5,989 nt of DNA from Nitratifractor sp. (GTDB lineage Bacteria; Campylobacterota; Campylobacteria; Campylobacterales; Sulfurovaceae). The stretch is taken from assembly GCA_024762845.1 (NCBI GenBank), contig JANTGQ010000098.1:1-5989 (forward strand), in the 5' to 3' direction. Below the pieces are notes generated by a model that did no database searches, was not told where the DNA came from, and saw only the letters and a program-made list of their open reading frames with translations. Positions 1-5,989 of this stretch are shown one piece after another (the stretch's first letter is position 1; every line of letters begins with the position of its first letter). Position numbers and translations under genes: made by a program.

Positions 1-290
1 ACCCCACTCTTGCCTGTTCCATAGATTGTAAATATCTCTCCGGCATTTAAGAGTTTCGAGTAGATTACTGCTCCATCTTCTCCAAGAACCTCAACACTGT
101 TCTCATCCACACTGTTTTGAAGAGTTAACGATTTTACACCACCTTGGCAAGAACAACTTACAATTTTGGGTGCACTGCATGCCTCTTCTGCCCATACTCC
201 AGCTGGCATAACTACAAATCCTGCCAAAAGAAGCAGTTGTAGAAAATTTTTTCGCTTTCTATTTTGTTTATTTCCAAAAAATCTTAGCAT
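1..290 (-). CDS. Secreted cysteine-containing protein, N-terminal part only (DUF7467-like beta domain)
   Basis: This gene is cut by the left window edge; 96 complete codons are visible and no stop is reached. It starts at the ATG at 290-288, preceded by AAGGA at 297-301 with a six-base spacer. The product has an unusually basic n-region (KQNRKRK at residues 8-14), a hydrophobic stretch at about 16-31 (FLQLLLLAGFVVMPAG) and a signal peptidase I-like site after VWA at residue 34, so it is probably exported. The mature part has Cys38, Cys46 and Cys48 (SCSCQGG), then a strand-rich stretch (SLTLQ, SVEVLGEDGAVIYS, GEIFTIYGTG). A cysteine followed by Gly-x-x-x-x-Leu-Thr-Leu and a later Gly-Glu-x-Phe resembles, from memory, the DUF7467 beta-sandwich domains found in large surface or secreted proteins; that match is an inference. 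It follows the exporter operon after an 88-bp spacer, so it may be transcribed separately. The function is unknown and could lie in the missing C-terminal part. Confidence 0.75.
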   Translation of the reverse strand, partial: MLRFFGNKQNRKRKNFLQLLLLAGFVVMPAGVWAEEACSAPKIVSCSCQGGVKSLTLQNSVDENSVEVLGEDGAVIYSKLLNAGEIFTIYGTGKSG

Positions 291-378
291 TGCTAATCCT
301 TTTTTTCATATTGTAATAAAAAGCGTAACAATTCTTTAAAAATATGTATTTTTGAAATATAATCCGTGTTTACAAAAC
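291..378 (-). promoter_or_regulatory. AT-rich spacer with possible promoter for the secreted-protein gene
   Basis: This 88-bp spacer between the last permease stop and the secreted-protein start is about 22 % G+C by hand count, far below the flanking genes. Reading on the minus strand there are two -10-like hexamers: TATATT at 361-356, which would give a leader of roughly 58 bases, and TACAAT at 315-310, which would leave a leader of only about 13 bases. Neither has a good TTGACA-like -35 at the right distance, which is common in Campylobacterota. The Shine-Dalgarno AAGGA lies at 297-301. I see no GC-rich hairpin with a T-run, so nothing clearly terminates the upstream operon here and read-through is possible. 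Confidence 0.3.
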
Positions 379-1458
379 TTAGAAGAGTTTCCCTATCTTT
401 TGAAACCCATACCAATACAGAAGCACTCCTAAAATTAAGACGCCTCCAAAGTATGGAAGCAAGTCTATAAAATCTGTGCCCCGGTAGAATATACTTTCGC
501 TCCCTTCTATATAGTAGCGAAGTGGTGAAAATAGCGATAGTATTTGAAATAGTGGATTCATTGCATATATTGGAGTCCAGGCGCCACTTAAAAAGATAAG
601 AGGCATCATAATAATTATGGAGAGTTGAGCTACCTGCATAACATCTTTGGAGACAGCAGCAACAAATAGCCCTATACCAGCACTCGAAAAGGCGTATAAA
701 AAAGTAAGCAGCATAAATGCCCAAAAAGAGCCATTAAGTGGGATATTAAATTTCCAAAAGAGCACAAAACCCAAGGCTAATACCACTCCCATCATTACAA
801 TAAGCACTTGCGAAAAACTTTTTGCTAAAATGGTTATTTTTGGGTTTACTGGCATGAGGAGCATAATATCCCAAGTGCCTTCCTCTTTCTCTTTTACAAA
901 TACAATTGCTGTTAAAATAACAACCAGCATTGTAATTAAAGAGAGCATCTCCGTAAGTGCCATAAAGCTATGGTTATCTGCATTTTGATTAAAGAGTTTA
1001 TGCGATTTAATACGAAGTGGTAAATTGAAAGATTGAAAATCTGCAACTATATTTTGCAAATAGAAAAGTGTTGTCAAGCTCTGCGAAGCAGCAGTTGCAT
1101 CTAAGAGCATATCTATCTGCGCTTTTTTACCTGCTCTGTAGTTTTTTTCAAAATCAGAGCCAAAAACAATACCTACCATTATCTCTTTGTTAAATATAGC
1201 CTGGCTCAACGCTTTTTGCGAAAGAAAACGTTTTGGCTCTCTAAAGTCCGGAGTACGTAACTTGGCAAGAATTTTTTGGCTCATTCCGCCCCCGCTTCTA
1301 TCTACATAACCCACTGCAACATTTCTAGGTTTTAACTCTATTCCCTCTCCAGCAACATAGATATCTAAAGTAAAAGAGTAGAGCACAACGACTACTAGCA
1401 TAACTGAACGGAAAAAACTCAGGAGCTCTTTGCCAAGCACGTTTAAAAATGTATGCAT
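379..1458 (-). CDS. ABC-2 type permease, second (YbhR-like) subunit of the exporter
   Basis: This 359-residue inner-membrane subunit probably forms half of the transport channel with the permease encoded just upstream. Helix 1 is at about residues 12-30, followed by a large extracytoplasmic domain (about 35-165) with the usual NVAVGYVD strand near its start. A membrane block follows, with helices at about 168-188, 208-234, 246-269, 275-295 and 333-350. Hallmarks are the cytoplasmic KEKEEGTWDIML segment (189-200), where ABC-2 permeases contact the ATPase, and FLSGAWTPIYAMNP (289-302), the classic ABC-2 motif before the last helix. Length matches the family (about 360-380). Its ATG shares one base with the TAA of the upstream permease (TAATG, at 1456-1460), indicating translational coupling. 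The Shine-Dalgarno AAGGAGAT is at 1465-1472 inside the upstream gene. By position it corresponds to E. coli YbhR. The substrate cannot be read from sequence; drugs, cations or lipophilic compounds are all possible. Confidence 0.93.
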   Translation of the reverse strand: MHTFLNVLGKELLSFFRSVMLVVVVLYSFTLDIYVAGEGIELKPRNVAVGYVDRSGGGMSQKILAKLRTPDFREPKRFLSQKALSQAIFNKEIMVGIVFGSDFEKNYRAGKKAQIDMLLDATAASQSLTTLFYLQNIVADFQSFNLPLRIKSHKLFNQNADNHSFMALTEMLSLITMLVVILTAIVFVKEKEEGTWDIMLLMPVNPKITILAKSFSQVLIVMMGVVLALGFVLFWKFNIPLNGSFWAFMLLTFLYAFSSAGIGLFVAAVSKDVMQVAQLSIIIMMPLIFLSGAWTPIYAMNPLFQILSLFSPLRYYIEGSESIFYRGTDFIDLLPYFGGVLILGVLLYWYGFQKIGKLF

Positions 1459-2579
1459 TAGGACATCTCCTTTTTTAGTAAAACTCTACCGAGTGTAAAG
1501 AGCAAAATAAAAAATCCCACAAGGATAAAGAGATAATAGATAATCTTATCCGAAGCAAGCCCTTGACCGATTAAAAATGTATCATAAAGAATATGATTAT
1601 AGTACATCACTGGAAAGAGATGCGCTTCTATATAAGACTCGGCTTTCATCGACGAAATGGGCATAAGCATTCCAGAGTACAAAAATCCTGGTAAAATTGT
1701 AACCACTACAGTCAAAACAACTGCCACAATTTGCCTTTTTGTAATAACGGAGATGAGCATACCTATAGAGAGGCTAATTAGAATATAGAGTTCACTTGTA
1801 AACCAATAGAGCGCAAAACTACCGCGAAACGGTACTTTGAAGAGATAAACCGCCCATAAAAAAAGGATAAAAATATTAAGAGAGTGCAACAGAAAAACCG
1901 GCAGCAGTTTCGCCAGTAAAAACTCTCCTTTACTAAGAGCAGAAGCATAAAAGTTAAAAATTGTTCCCTTCTCTTTCTCTTTTACAATAAGCAGTGCCGC
2001 AAGAATTGCCGGTGCAACCAAGAGTACCAACCCTATAAGCCCCGGTACAATAGCATCTTCATCGCGCATCGCCTGGTTAAAGAGTGTTCGCTGGTTAATT
2101 GTAATCACCCCTTTAGGTGTTAATTTACGTTTGCCAGCCACATCACTTACTGCACTCAGCACCGTAGCTTGGATGTAACTCTCCACAGTTGTGGCTCTGG
2201 TAGGAAATGCCCCATCTACAAATAGAGCAATTTCGCTTCTTTGCCCATGCAGTAAGCGCTTTTCAAAAGAGCTCGGAATAATGACAATTGCATCTATTTT
2301 TGCCTGCTTTATTAAGTGCAGAGCCTCTTTTTCACTTATTTGTGCAAGAGTTGTATTAAAATATTTTGTATGCTCAAATTTAGAGATTAACTCGCTAGAG
2401 TAGACACTTTGGTCATTATCGATAATCAAAAGCCTCGCATGGTTAACCTCCATACGCATACCGTAACCAAAGAGCAGCAGAACCATTGATGGCATTAGAA
2501 AAACCATAAGAATCAAGCGTGTACGCCAAAGCTCAGTAAACTCTTTGAGCATATACCCTTTAATGGTAGATAATTTCAT
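1458..2579 (-). CDS. ABC-2 type permease, first (YbhS-like) subunit of the exporter
   Basis: This 373-residue inner-membrane subunit pairs with the following permease to form the channel of the exporter. Helix 1 is at about 22-39, followed by an extracytoplasmic domain (about 42-175) that begins with the strand ARLLIIDNDQS and ends before the second helix (about 176-199, VPGLIGLVLLVAPAILAAL). Further helices lie at about 224-247, 259-279, 283-306 and 346-366. The ATPase-contact motif KEKEKGTI is at 200-207 and the ABC-2 motif YSGMLMPISSM at 301-311. The start ATG lies 3 bp after the ATPase stop, and its weak Shine-Dalgarno (AGGG within CAGGGATAAGCG) sits in the end of the ATPase gene, so translation is probably coupled. 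By gene order it corresponds to E. coli YbhS. It is a paralogue of its neighbour, with the same layout but little overall sequence identity. Nothing looks truncated or frameshifted. Confidence 0.93.
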   Translation of the reverse strand: MKLSTIKGYMLKEFTELWRTRLILMVFLMPSMVLLLFGYGMRMEVNHARLLIIDNDQSVYSSELISKFEHTKYFNTTLAQISEKEALHLIKQAKIDAIVIIPSSFEKRLLHGQRSEIALFVDGAFPTRATTVESYIQATVLSAVSDVAGKRKLTPKGVITINQRTLFNQAMRDEDAIVPGLIGLVLLVAPAILAALLIVKEKEKGTIFNFYASALSKGEFLLAKLLPVFLLHSLNIFILFLWAVYLFKVPFRGSFALYWFTSELYILISLSIGMLISVITKRQIVAVVLTVVVTILPGFLYSGMLMPISSMKAESYIEAHLFPVMYYNHILYDTFLIGQGLASDKIIYYLFILVGFFILLFTLGRVLLKKEMS

Positions 2580-2582
2580 CGC

Positions 2583-4211
2583 TTATCCCTGCTTCTCTCT
2601 ATAGAAAGATAAAAATATATCTTCGAAGCTCTTTGCATTTGGGTGTGTCGAGTAGAGTTGCTCTAACGTATCATCTGCAATCTTTTTTCCCTCTTTTAAG
2701 AGCACTACCCTGTCACAATACTCCGCTTCGCTCATATAGTGCGTTGTAATGAGTATAGAGATACCCCACTCCTCTTTAAGCTTTTGCAGGATCTCCCAAA
2801 ACTGGGCTCTTGCAATTGCATCAACCCCAGATGTTGGCTCATCTAAAAAGAGGATAACAGGCTCATGCAACAGTGCTGCCGCAATAGAGAAGCGCTGGTT
2901 CACACCAAGTGGCAGCGAGGTTGGGAGCTCATCCATATAACGCGCAAATCCAAGCTCTTGAGAGTATCTCTCAATACGCTCTATCGCAACTGCCAGAGGA
3001 ATTTTATGCATATTGGCAAAATATATCAAATTTTCTCTTACTGTCATATCTTTATAGAGTGCAAAGTGCTGGCTGACATATCCTATTTTTGACTTGAGCG
3101 ACTGTCTATCTTTTCCGCTTCTTATCGATTTTCCAAGTAGGGTAAGCTCTCCTTTATCAATTGGGTAGAGCCCTAAAAGCATTTTGATAAATGTAGTTTT
3201 TCCAGCCCCATTTGCACCTAAAAGCCCTAGAATCTCTCCACGTTTTAGCTGCATATCTATCTCTTCATTGGCAATAAAACCACCAAAATATTTGCAAATG
3301 TCCCGTGCTTCCATGACCACCTCTGGCAAATCAACCTTTTGGCTTCTCTCTAACCTCTCTATTTTTGGCAATGTTTTACTCGTTTTCAGAGCATTCACAA
3401 AAAAGAGCCCCTCAAGTGTTGGTTCGCTATGCGCTCCATTAAGATTTTCCAGTGAATAGCTTTTTTTATTGAAGCTAAGGCAACTTTTCGATTGGCAAAC
3501 ATCCTCTTTGTAGACATAGGGTCTAATAGAGTCAATCAGTTCTGCTGTTGTTCCATTGGCTATAATCTCTCCATCATCAAAAAGCAGCACCCTATCCATT
3601 TTGGCAGCCTCTTGCATATAGGCGGTGCTCACTAAAATTACTGTCCCCTCCTCTCTTCTGATACTATCTAGAATCTCCCATAACTCCAGGCGACTTAGTG
3701 GGTCAACACCCGTAGTTGGCTCATCAAGTATTAATAGTTTGGGGCGGTGTAGTAGTGTGCAGATAAGAGAGAGTTTTTGCATCATTCCGCCGCTTAGGTT
3801 TCTCGCTTCTCTATCGATAAATCGACTTAAACCTGCCATATGCAGCAGTTTTTCTCTATACTCTTTAAATTTGGCATCTTTTTTTATGTTACGAATATCA
3901 GCAAAAAAATCAAGATGCTCACCAACACTCAAAGTATCATAAAGCACCAAACCAATTCCCTGAGGCATAAGAGCAATATACTCTTTTATCTTTTCCGCCT
4001 CTTTGGGTGAATGGTAAGCAGTGCCCTTATAAGAAATCTCTCCTAAAAAGCGTATAACACCGGCAATCGCATGCATCAGCGAACTTTTCCCCGACCCATC
4101 AGCCCCAATAAAGCCTATAATCTCACCACTCTTTGCCGCAAAAGATGCACTCTTTATACCAATATGTTTTTTGTACAAGACTGTCACATCTTTTAGCTCA
4201 AGAGTAGACAT
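2583..4211 (-). CDS. ybhF: YbhF-like exporter ATPase with two fused ABC domains
   Basis: This cytoplasmic ATPase of 542 residues powers the two downstream permeases. Domain 1 (about 1-230) has Walker A GADGSGKS at 36-43, Q-loop Gln84, signature LSGGM at 139-143, Walker B LLILDEP at 159-165 with Glu164, and D-loop GVD at 168-170. Its switch histidine is missing: Ala197 occupies the place in STAYMQEA. A linker (about 231-297) with Cys239 and Cys244 follows. Domain 2 (about 298-542) has Walker A GANGAGKTT at 332-340, Q-loop Gln381, Walker B ILFLDEP with Glu458 and switch His491 (TTHYM). Its signature is the degenerate LPLGV at 433-437. Two such domains in one chain, next to two ABC-2 permeases and an HlyD adaptor, is the YbhF arrangement. 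The start has Shine-Dalgarno AGGAG at 4217-4221, five bases upstream. RbbA/YhiH relatives also have tandem domains but carry a fused permease C-terminus, which is absent here. Confidence 0.95.
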   Translation of the reverse strand: MSTLELKDVTVLYKKHIGIKSASFAAKSGEIIGFIGADGSGKSSLMHAIAGVIRFLGEISYKGTAYHSPKEAEKIKEYIALMPQGIGLVLYDTLSVGEHLDFFADIRNIKKDAKFKEYREKLLHMAGLSRFIDREARNLSGGMMQKLSLICTLLHRPKLLILDEPTTGVDPLSRLELWEILDSIRREEGTVILVSTAYMQEAAKMDRVLLFDDGEIIANGTTAELIDSIRPYVYKEDVCQSKSCLSFNKKSYSLENLNGAHSEPTLEGLFFVNALKTSKTLPKIERLERSQKVDLPEVVMEARDICKYFGGFIANEEIDMQLKRGEILGLLGANGAGKTTFIKMLLGLYPIDKGELTLLGKSIRSGKDRQSLKSKIGYVSQHFALYKDMTVRENLIYFANMHKIPLAVAIERIERYSQELGFARYMDELPTSLPLGVNQRFSIAAALLHEPVILFLDEPTSGVDAIARAQFWEILQKLKEEWGISILITTHYMSEAEYCDRVVLLKEGKKIADDTLEQLYSTHPNAKSFEDIFLSFYREKQG

Positions 4212-4235
4212 ACAAGCTCCTATGTTGCTTATCTC

Positions 4236-5393
4236 TTATAAATTTGGAATCTCATTTAAAGAAGAGGGAAGCCCCTCTCCATCAATCGAAATAACCCCAA
4301 TAGCCGGAATACCAAGCTTTAAAAGCGGATCTGGCATTAATGGCTTTAAATGTACCGCAAAGACTCTTTGGATACGATCACTTCTTACACTTACCTCTTT
4401 AGGGGTAAACTCCGCTTTTTGGGCAATGCGAACCACTTTTGCAGCTATCGCTTTGTTGGGGTATGCATCCAAAAAAATCTCTGCTTTATCCCCAATTTTC
4501 ACCTTCCCGTTTTGCAGCGTATCTACAAATATCTTTAGGTAGAGTGATTTTGGGTCTATCAGTGTGGCAACAGACATCCCCGAGCCTACAACCTCTCCAC
4601 GGTTGACAATTTTCTCAATACAGTATCCGTCAACAGGAGACTTTAGCGTCATTTCAAAAAGAAGAGCTTCTATCTGCTTTTTACTAGCCCTCAACGCATC
4701 TATACCATCTTTTACAGAGTCAATTTGCAGTGCAATAGCCTCTAATTTCTCTTGCGAAGCCTGCGCCTCTTTTAAGCTACTTTTTGCAAGGTTTACTCCA
4801 GCAACTGCAACTTTTAGTCTCTCTTTTTGGGCATTTAACTTTCTCTTTTCTGTATCTGCTTTCAGTTTTGCAAGCTCAAAAGAGCGGGTATCTATTGTTT
4901 TACTCCTATAGAGAAACTCTGAACGCTTAAAGTCTTTCTCTGTCTGGTTTAAAAGCTCTTCTTGCACTACTATCTGGCTCTTTAACGCTTTCATCTCTGC
5001 CAAAGCAGATGCAAGTTGGTTTTTCGCTTTTTCTAATATAAGAGGAATCGTTTTTTTCGATATATCAGCCTCTTTCTCTTTTGCCTCAAGCATCTTCTCT
5101 TGCGCCTTAATTTGAGCAACTATCTGCTCTTTTTGCGCCTCTTGCTCTTGGCTTTTAAGTGTTGCAACTACCATCCCCTTATATACCTTGGCTCCATCTT
5201 CAACACTAATACTCTCTAAACGTCCGGGATATTTTGTATTCAGGGCAATCAAATCACCATCTATACGACCACTCCCCTCTATTAAATTCTCTGCCAATCT
5301 TTTCGGGTGAAGCTTTTGCCAAATCAATACAGACGCCACTGCAATAAGCAGTAACATTAAAAAAACTACCCAATACTTTTTTATAATTTGCAT
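4236..5393 (-). CDS. HlyD/YbhG-family periplasmic adaptor (membrane fusion protein)
   Basis: This 385-residue adaptor is anchored in the inner membrane and should link the ABC permeases to an outer-membrane channel. Residues 1-6 are cytoplasmic and about 7-25 form one uncleaved membrane helix. The first half of the lipoyl domain is at about 42-80 (YPGRLESISVEDGAKVYKG). A long charged alpha-helical hairpin spans about 81-246 and is rich in Lys, Glu, Ala and Gln. The second lipoyl half (LKSPVDGYCIEKIVNRGEVV, 250-269) and a beta-barrel domain (about 280-350) follow, with the AEFTPKEV segment (327-334) typical of the YbhG/YhiI branch. The hairpin tip (about 157-173) carries the TolC-docking pattern with Arg157 and Leu161, but Asp168 stands where Ser is usual. 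The Shine-Dalgarno AGGGAG is at 5399-5404. The gene lies 21 bp after sixA and 24 bp before the ATPase gene. EmrA-type adaptors have a similar layout, but the neighbouring ABC genes favour the YbhG type. Confidence 0.93.
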   Translation of the reverse strand: MQIIKKYWVVFLMLLLIAVASVLIWQKLHPKRLAENLIEGSGRIDGDLIALNTKYPGRLESISVEDGAKVYKGMVVATLKSQEQEAQKEQIVAQIKAQEKMLEAKEKEADISKKTIPLILEKAKNQLASALAEMKALKSQIVVQEELLNQTEKDFKRSEFLYRSKTIDTRSFELAKLKADTEKRKLNAQKERLKVAVAGVNLAKSSLKEAQASQEKLEAIALQIDSVKDGIDALRASKKQIEALLFEMTLKSPVDGYCIEKIVNRGEVVGSGMSVATLIDPKSLYLKIFVDTLQNGKVKIGDKAEIFLDAYPNKAIAAKVVRIAQKAEFTPKEVSVRSDRIQRVFAVHLKPLMPDPLLKLGIPAIGVISIDGEGLPSSLNEIPNL

Positions 5394-5414
5394 GACATCT
5401 CCCTGTTTTGTTCC

Positions 5415-5918
5415 CTATCCTACATAATACTTTTTGGGGTACTCATACTCCAAAAGCTCTCCTACACCCTCTTTTACCTGGCTCCAACTGTCAATATCTA
5501 ACCCTACCTTAGCAACTGCAGTTGTGACAATATTATCGATTCTATTTTTTGGTACCAAGTAATCCAAAAGAATATTTAACGATGGATTGTGACCAACTAG
5601 CATTACACTTTTGGCACTCTTTGGCAAGTTTCGTAATGCTTTTAACAAATCTTTCAGAGAGGCTTCATAAAGTCTATCATCATAAATTACCCGCTCTTTG
5701 CCACCCCCTAAAGCATCTGCCAAACCACTTGCAGTTCGTTTTGCCCTTGTTGCCGATGAAGAGAGAATATAATCAACCCGAGCACCCTTCTCTCGAAGTA
5801 GCTTACCCATTAAAAGTAAATCATGCTCTCCACGCTTACTAAGAGCTCTTTTAAAGTCATGCAAAGTAGCATCTTTCCAACTCGATTTAGCATGCCGAAC
5901 GATATATAGAGTCTTCAT
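5415..5918 (-). CDS. sixA: SixA-type phosphohistidine phosphatase
   Basis: This 167-residue cytoplasmic protein belongs to the histidine phosphatase superfamily (branch 1, SixA group), which removes phosphate from phosphohistidine. In E. coli, SixA acts on the phosphotransfer domain of ArcB and on the nitrogen phosphotransferase system protein NPr; the partner here is unknown. The sequence starts with the catalytic RHAKSSW motif (Arg8, His9), followed by the SixA-like DFKRALSKRG (21-30), Arg58 within SSSATRAKRT, Glu85 in the acidic-residue position (LYEAS), and the second catalytic histidine His110 in VGHNPSL. All expected catalytic residues are present and the length (about 160) is normal. 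The ATG at 5918-5916 is preceded by the near-perfect Shine-Dalgarno AGGAGGT at 5923-5929. It is the first gene of the apparent operon, 21 bp ahead of the adaptor gene. Whether it has any role in export or is merely co-transcribed cannot be decided from the sequence. Confidence 0.95.
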   Translation of the reverse strand: MKTLYIVRHAKSSWKDATLHDFKRALSKRGEHDLLLMGKLLREKGARVDYILSSSATRAKRTASGLADALGGGKERVIYDDRLYEASLKDLLKALRNLPKSAKSVMLVGHNPSLNILLDYLVPKNRIDNIVTTAVAKVGLDIDSWSQVKEGVGELLEYEYPKKYYVG

Positions 5919-5922
5919 AAAT

Positions 5923-5929
5923 ACCTCCT
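5923..5929 (-). promoter_or_regulatory. Strong ribosome binding site of sixA
   Basis: The heptamer AGGAGGT on the minus strand matches the anti-Shine-Dalgarno sequence completely and lies four bases before the ATG at 5918-5916. It fixes the sixA start and is stronger than the sites before the other operon genes, so the first gene is probably the best translated. Confidence 0.85.
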
Positions 5930-5944
5930 ATTTGGCTAAAAGTT

Positions 5945-5950
5945 AGTATA
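5945..5950 (-). promoter_or_regulatory. Candidate -10 element of the sixA-exporter operon
   Basis: The minus-strand hexamer TATACT matches the sigma-70 consensus TATAAT at five of six positions and would start transcription at about 5938, giving a leader of about 20 bases that contains the Shine-Dalgarno. No good -35 hexamer lies 16-18 bp upstream (that area reads GTGCTT), which is tolerated in Campylobacterota promoters. I saw no comparable -10 in the 21- and 24-bp gaps inside the operon. This is a prediction from sequence only. Confidence 0.45.
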
Positions 5951-5965
5951 TCCAAATATTGTTAC

Positions 5966-5986
5966 TTAAGCACCCTTGGTACTTAA
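5966..5986. repeat. Inverted repeat upstream of the operon, possible operator
   Basis: Two 9-base arms, TTAAGCACC (5966-5974) and GGTACTTAA (5978-5986) on the plus strand, are inverted copies with one mismatch (a G-T wobble if folded) around the 3-base centre CTT. The repeat covers the -35 region of the candidate operon promoter, a usual place for a repressor or activator site. The minus-strand side is not followed by a T-run, so it does not look like an intrinsic terminator in that direction. The heptamer TACTTAA also occurs as a direct repeat at 5963-5969 and 5980-5986, 17 bp apart. The plus-strand side cannot be judged because the window ends at 5989. Confidence 0.4.
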
Positions 5987-5989
5987 ATG

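Noticed and set aside
338..353. AT-only palindrome (AAAAATA TG TATTTTT) as a terminator of the exporter operon.
   Set aside because: The stem has no G-C pairs, the loop would be only 2-4 bases, and no T-run follows on the minus strand. It is probably just part of an AT-rich spacer.
293..724. Open frame of about 143 codons on the minus strand overlapping the second permease gene.
   Set aside because: It lies in another frame of a gene with clear ABC-2 motifs, has a Cys/Tyr/Arg-rich composition unlike a real protein, and lacks a proper ribosome site.
5381..5398. Out-of-frame ATG (5398-5396, minus strand) just ahead of the adaptor start, as an alternative start or leader peptide.
   Set aside because: It reaches a stop after five codons and is too close to the Shine-Dalgarno. 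The in-frame ATG at 5393 gives a complete membrane-anchored adaptor.
647..5842. Several plus-strand open frames of 60-125 codons.
   Set aside because: All lie opposite well-supported minus-strand genes, have no recognisable domains, and arise from the purine-rich coding strand, which leaves few stops on the complement.
5966..5986. Inverted repeat as an intrinsic terminator of an upstream minus-strand gene.
   Set aside because: The arms are followed on the minus strand by GTAACAATATT rather than a T-run, so an operator role fits better. The plus-strand direction cannot be checked.
5987..5989. ATG at the very right edge on the plus strand as the start of a divergent gene.
   Set aside because: There is no Shine-Dalgarno in front of it and no downstream sequence to test. 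It cannot be supported from this window.

Overview
The window is a mostly co-directional block on the minus strand of a moderately AT-rich bacterial genome. Protein style (short, lysine-rich cytoplasmic segments, a SixA protein ending in a Pro-Lys-Lys-Tyr-Tyr tail, weak -35 elements) suggests a Campylobacterota (epsilonproteobacterial) relative, for example of the Sulfurimonas/Sulfurovum type. This is an impression from reading, not a database result. All six genes I support are on the minus strand, so transcription runs from high to low coordinates.

Layout in transcription order. At the right edge (5919-5989) is a short leader with a candidate -10 box, a strong Shine-Dalgarno and an inverted repeat. 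Next come sixA (5918-5415, phosphohistidine phosphatase), an HlyD/YbhG-type periplasmic adaptor (5393-4236), a double-domain ABC ATPase of the YbhF type (4211-2583) and two ABC-2 type permeases (2579-1458 and 1458-379). Gaps are 21, 24 and 3 bp, followed by a 1-bp stop/start overlap, so the five genes look like one operon. An 88-bp AT-rich spacer (291-378) separates them from the start of a secreted cysteine-containing protein (290 to beyond position 1), which is cut by the window edge.

How the genes work together. The adaptor, fused ATPase and two permeases form a tripartite-type efflux/export pump with the same gene order as ybhG-ybhF-ybhS-ybhR of Escherichia coli. The permeases form the inner-membrane channel, the single ATPase polypeptide supplies both nucleotide-binding domains, and the adaptor would bridge to an outer-membrane TolC-family channel. 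No such channel gene and no TetR-family regulator (CecR in E. coli) lies within the window. The operon instead begins with sixA.

Most noteworthy details: the two weakened ATPase motifs fall in the same predicted composite ATP site, the TolC-docking tip of the adaptor has Asp where Ser is usual, and an inverted repeat overlaps the predicted promoter of the operon. No RNA genes, CRISPR arrays, insertion sequences or origins were found. The core is a recognisable efflux operon rather than a clearly new system.
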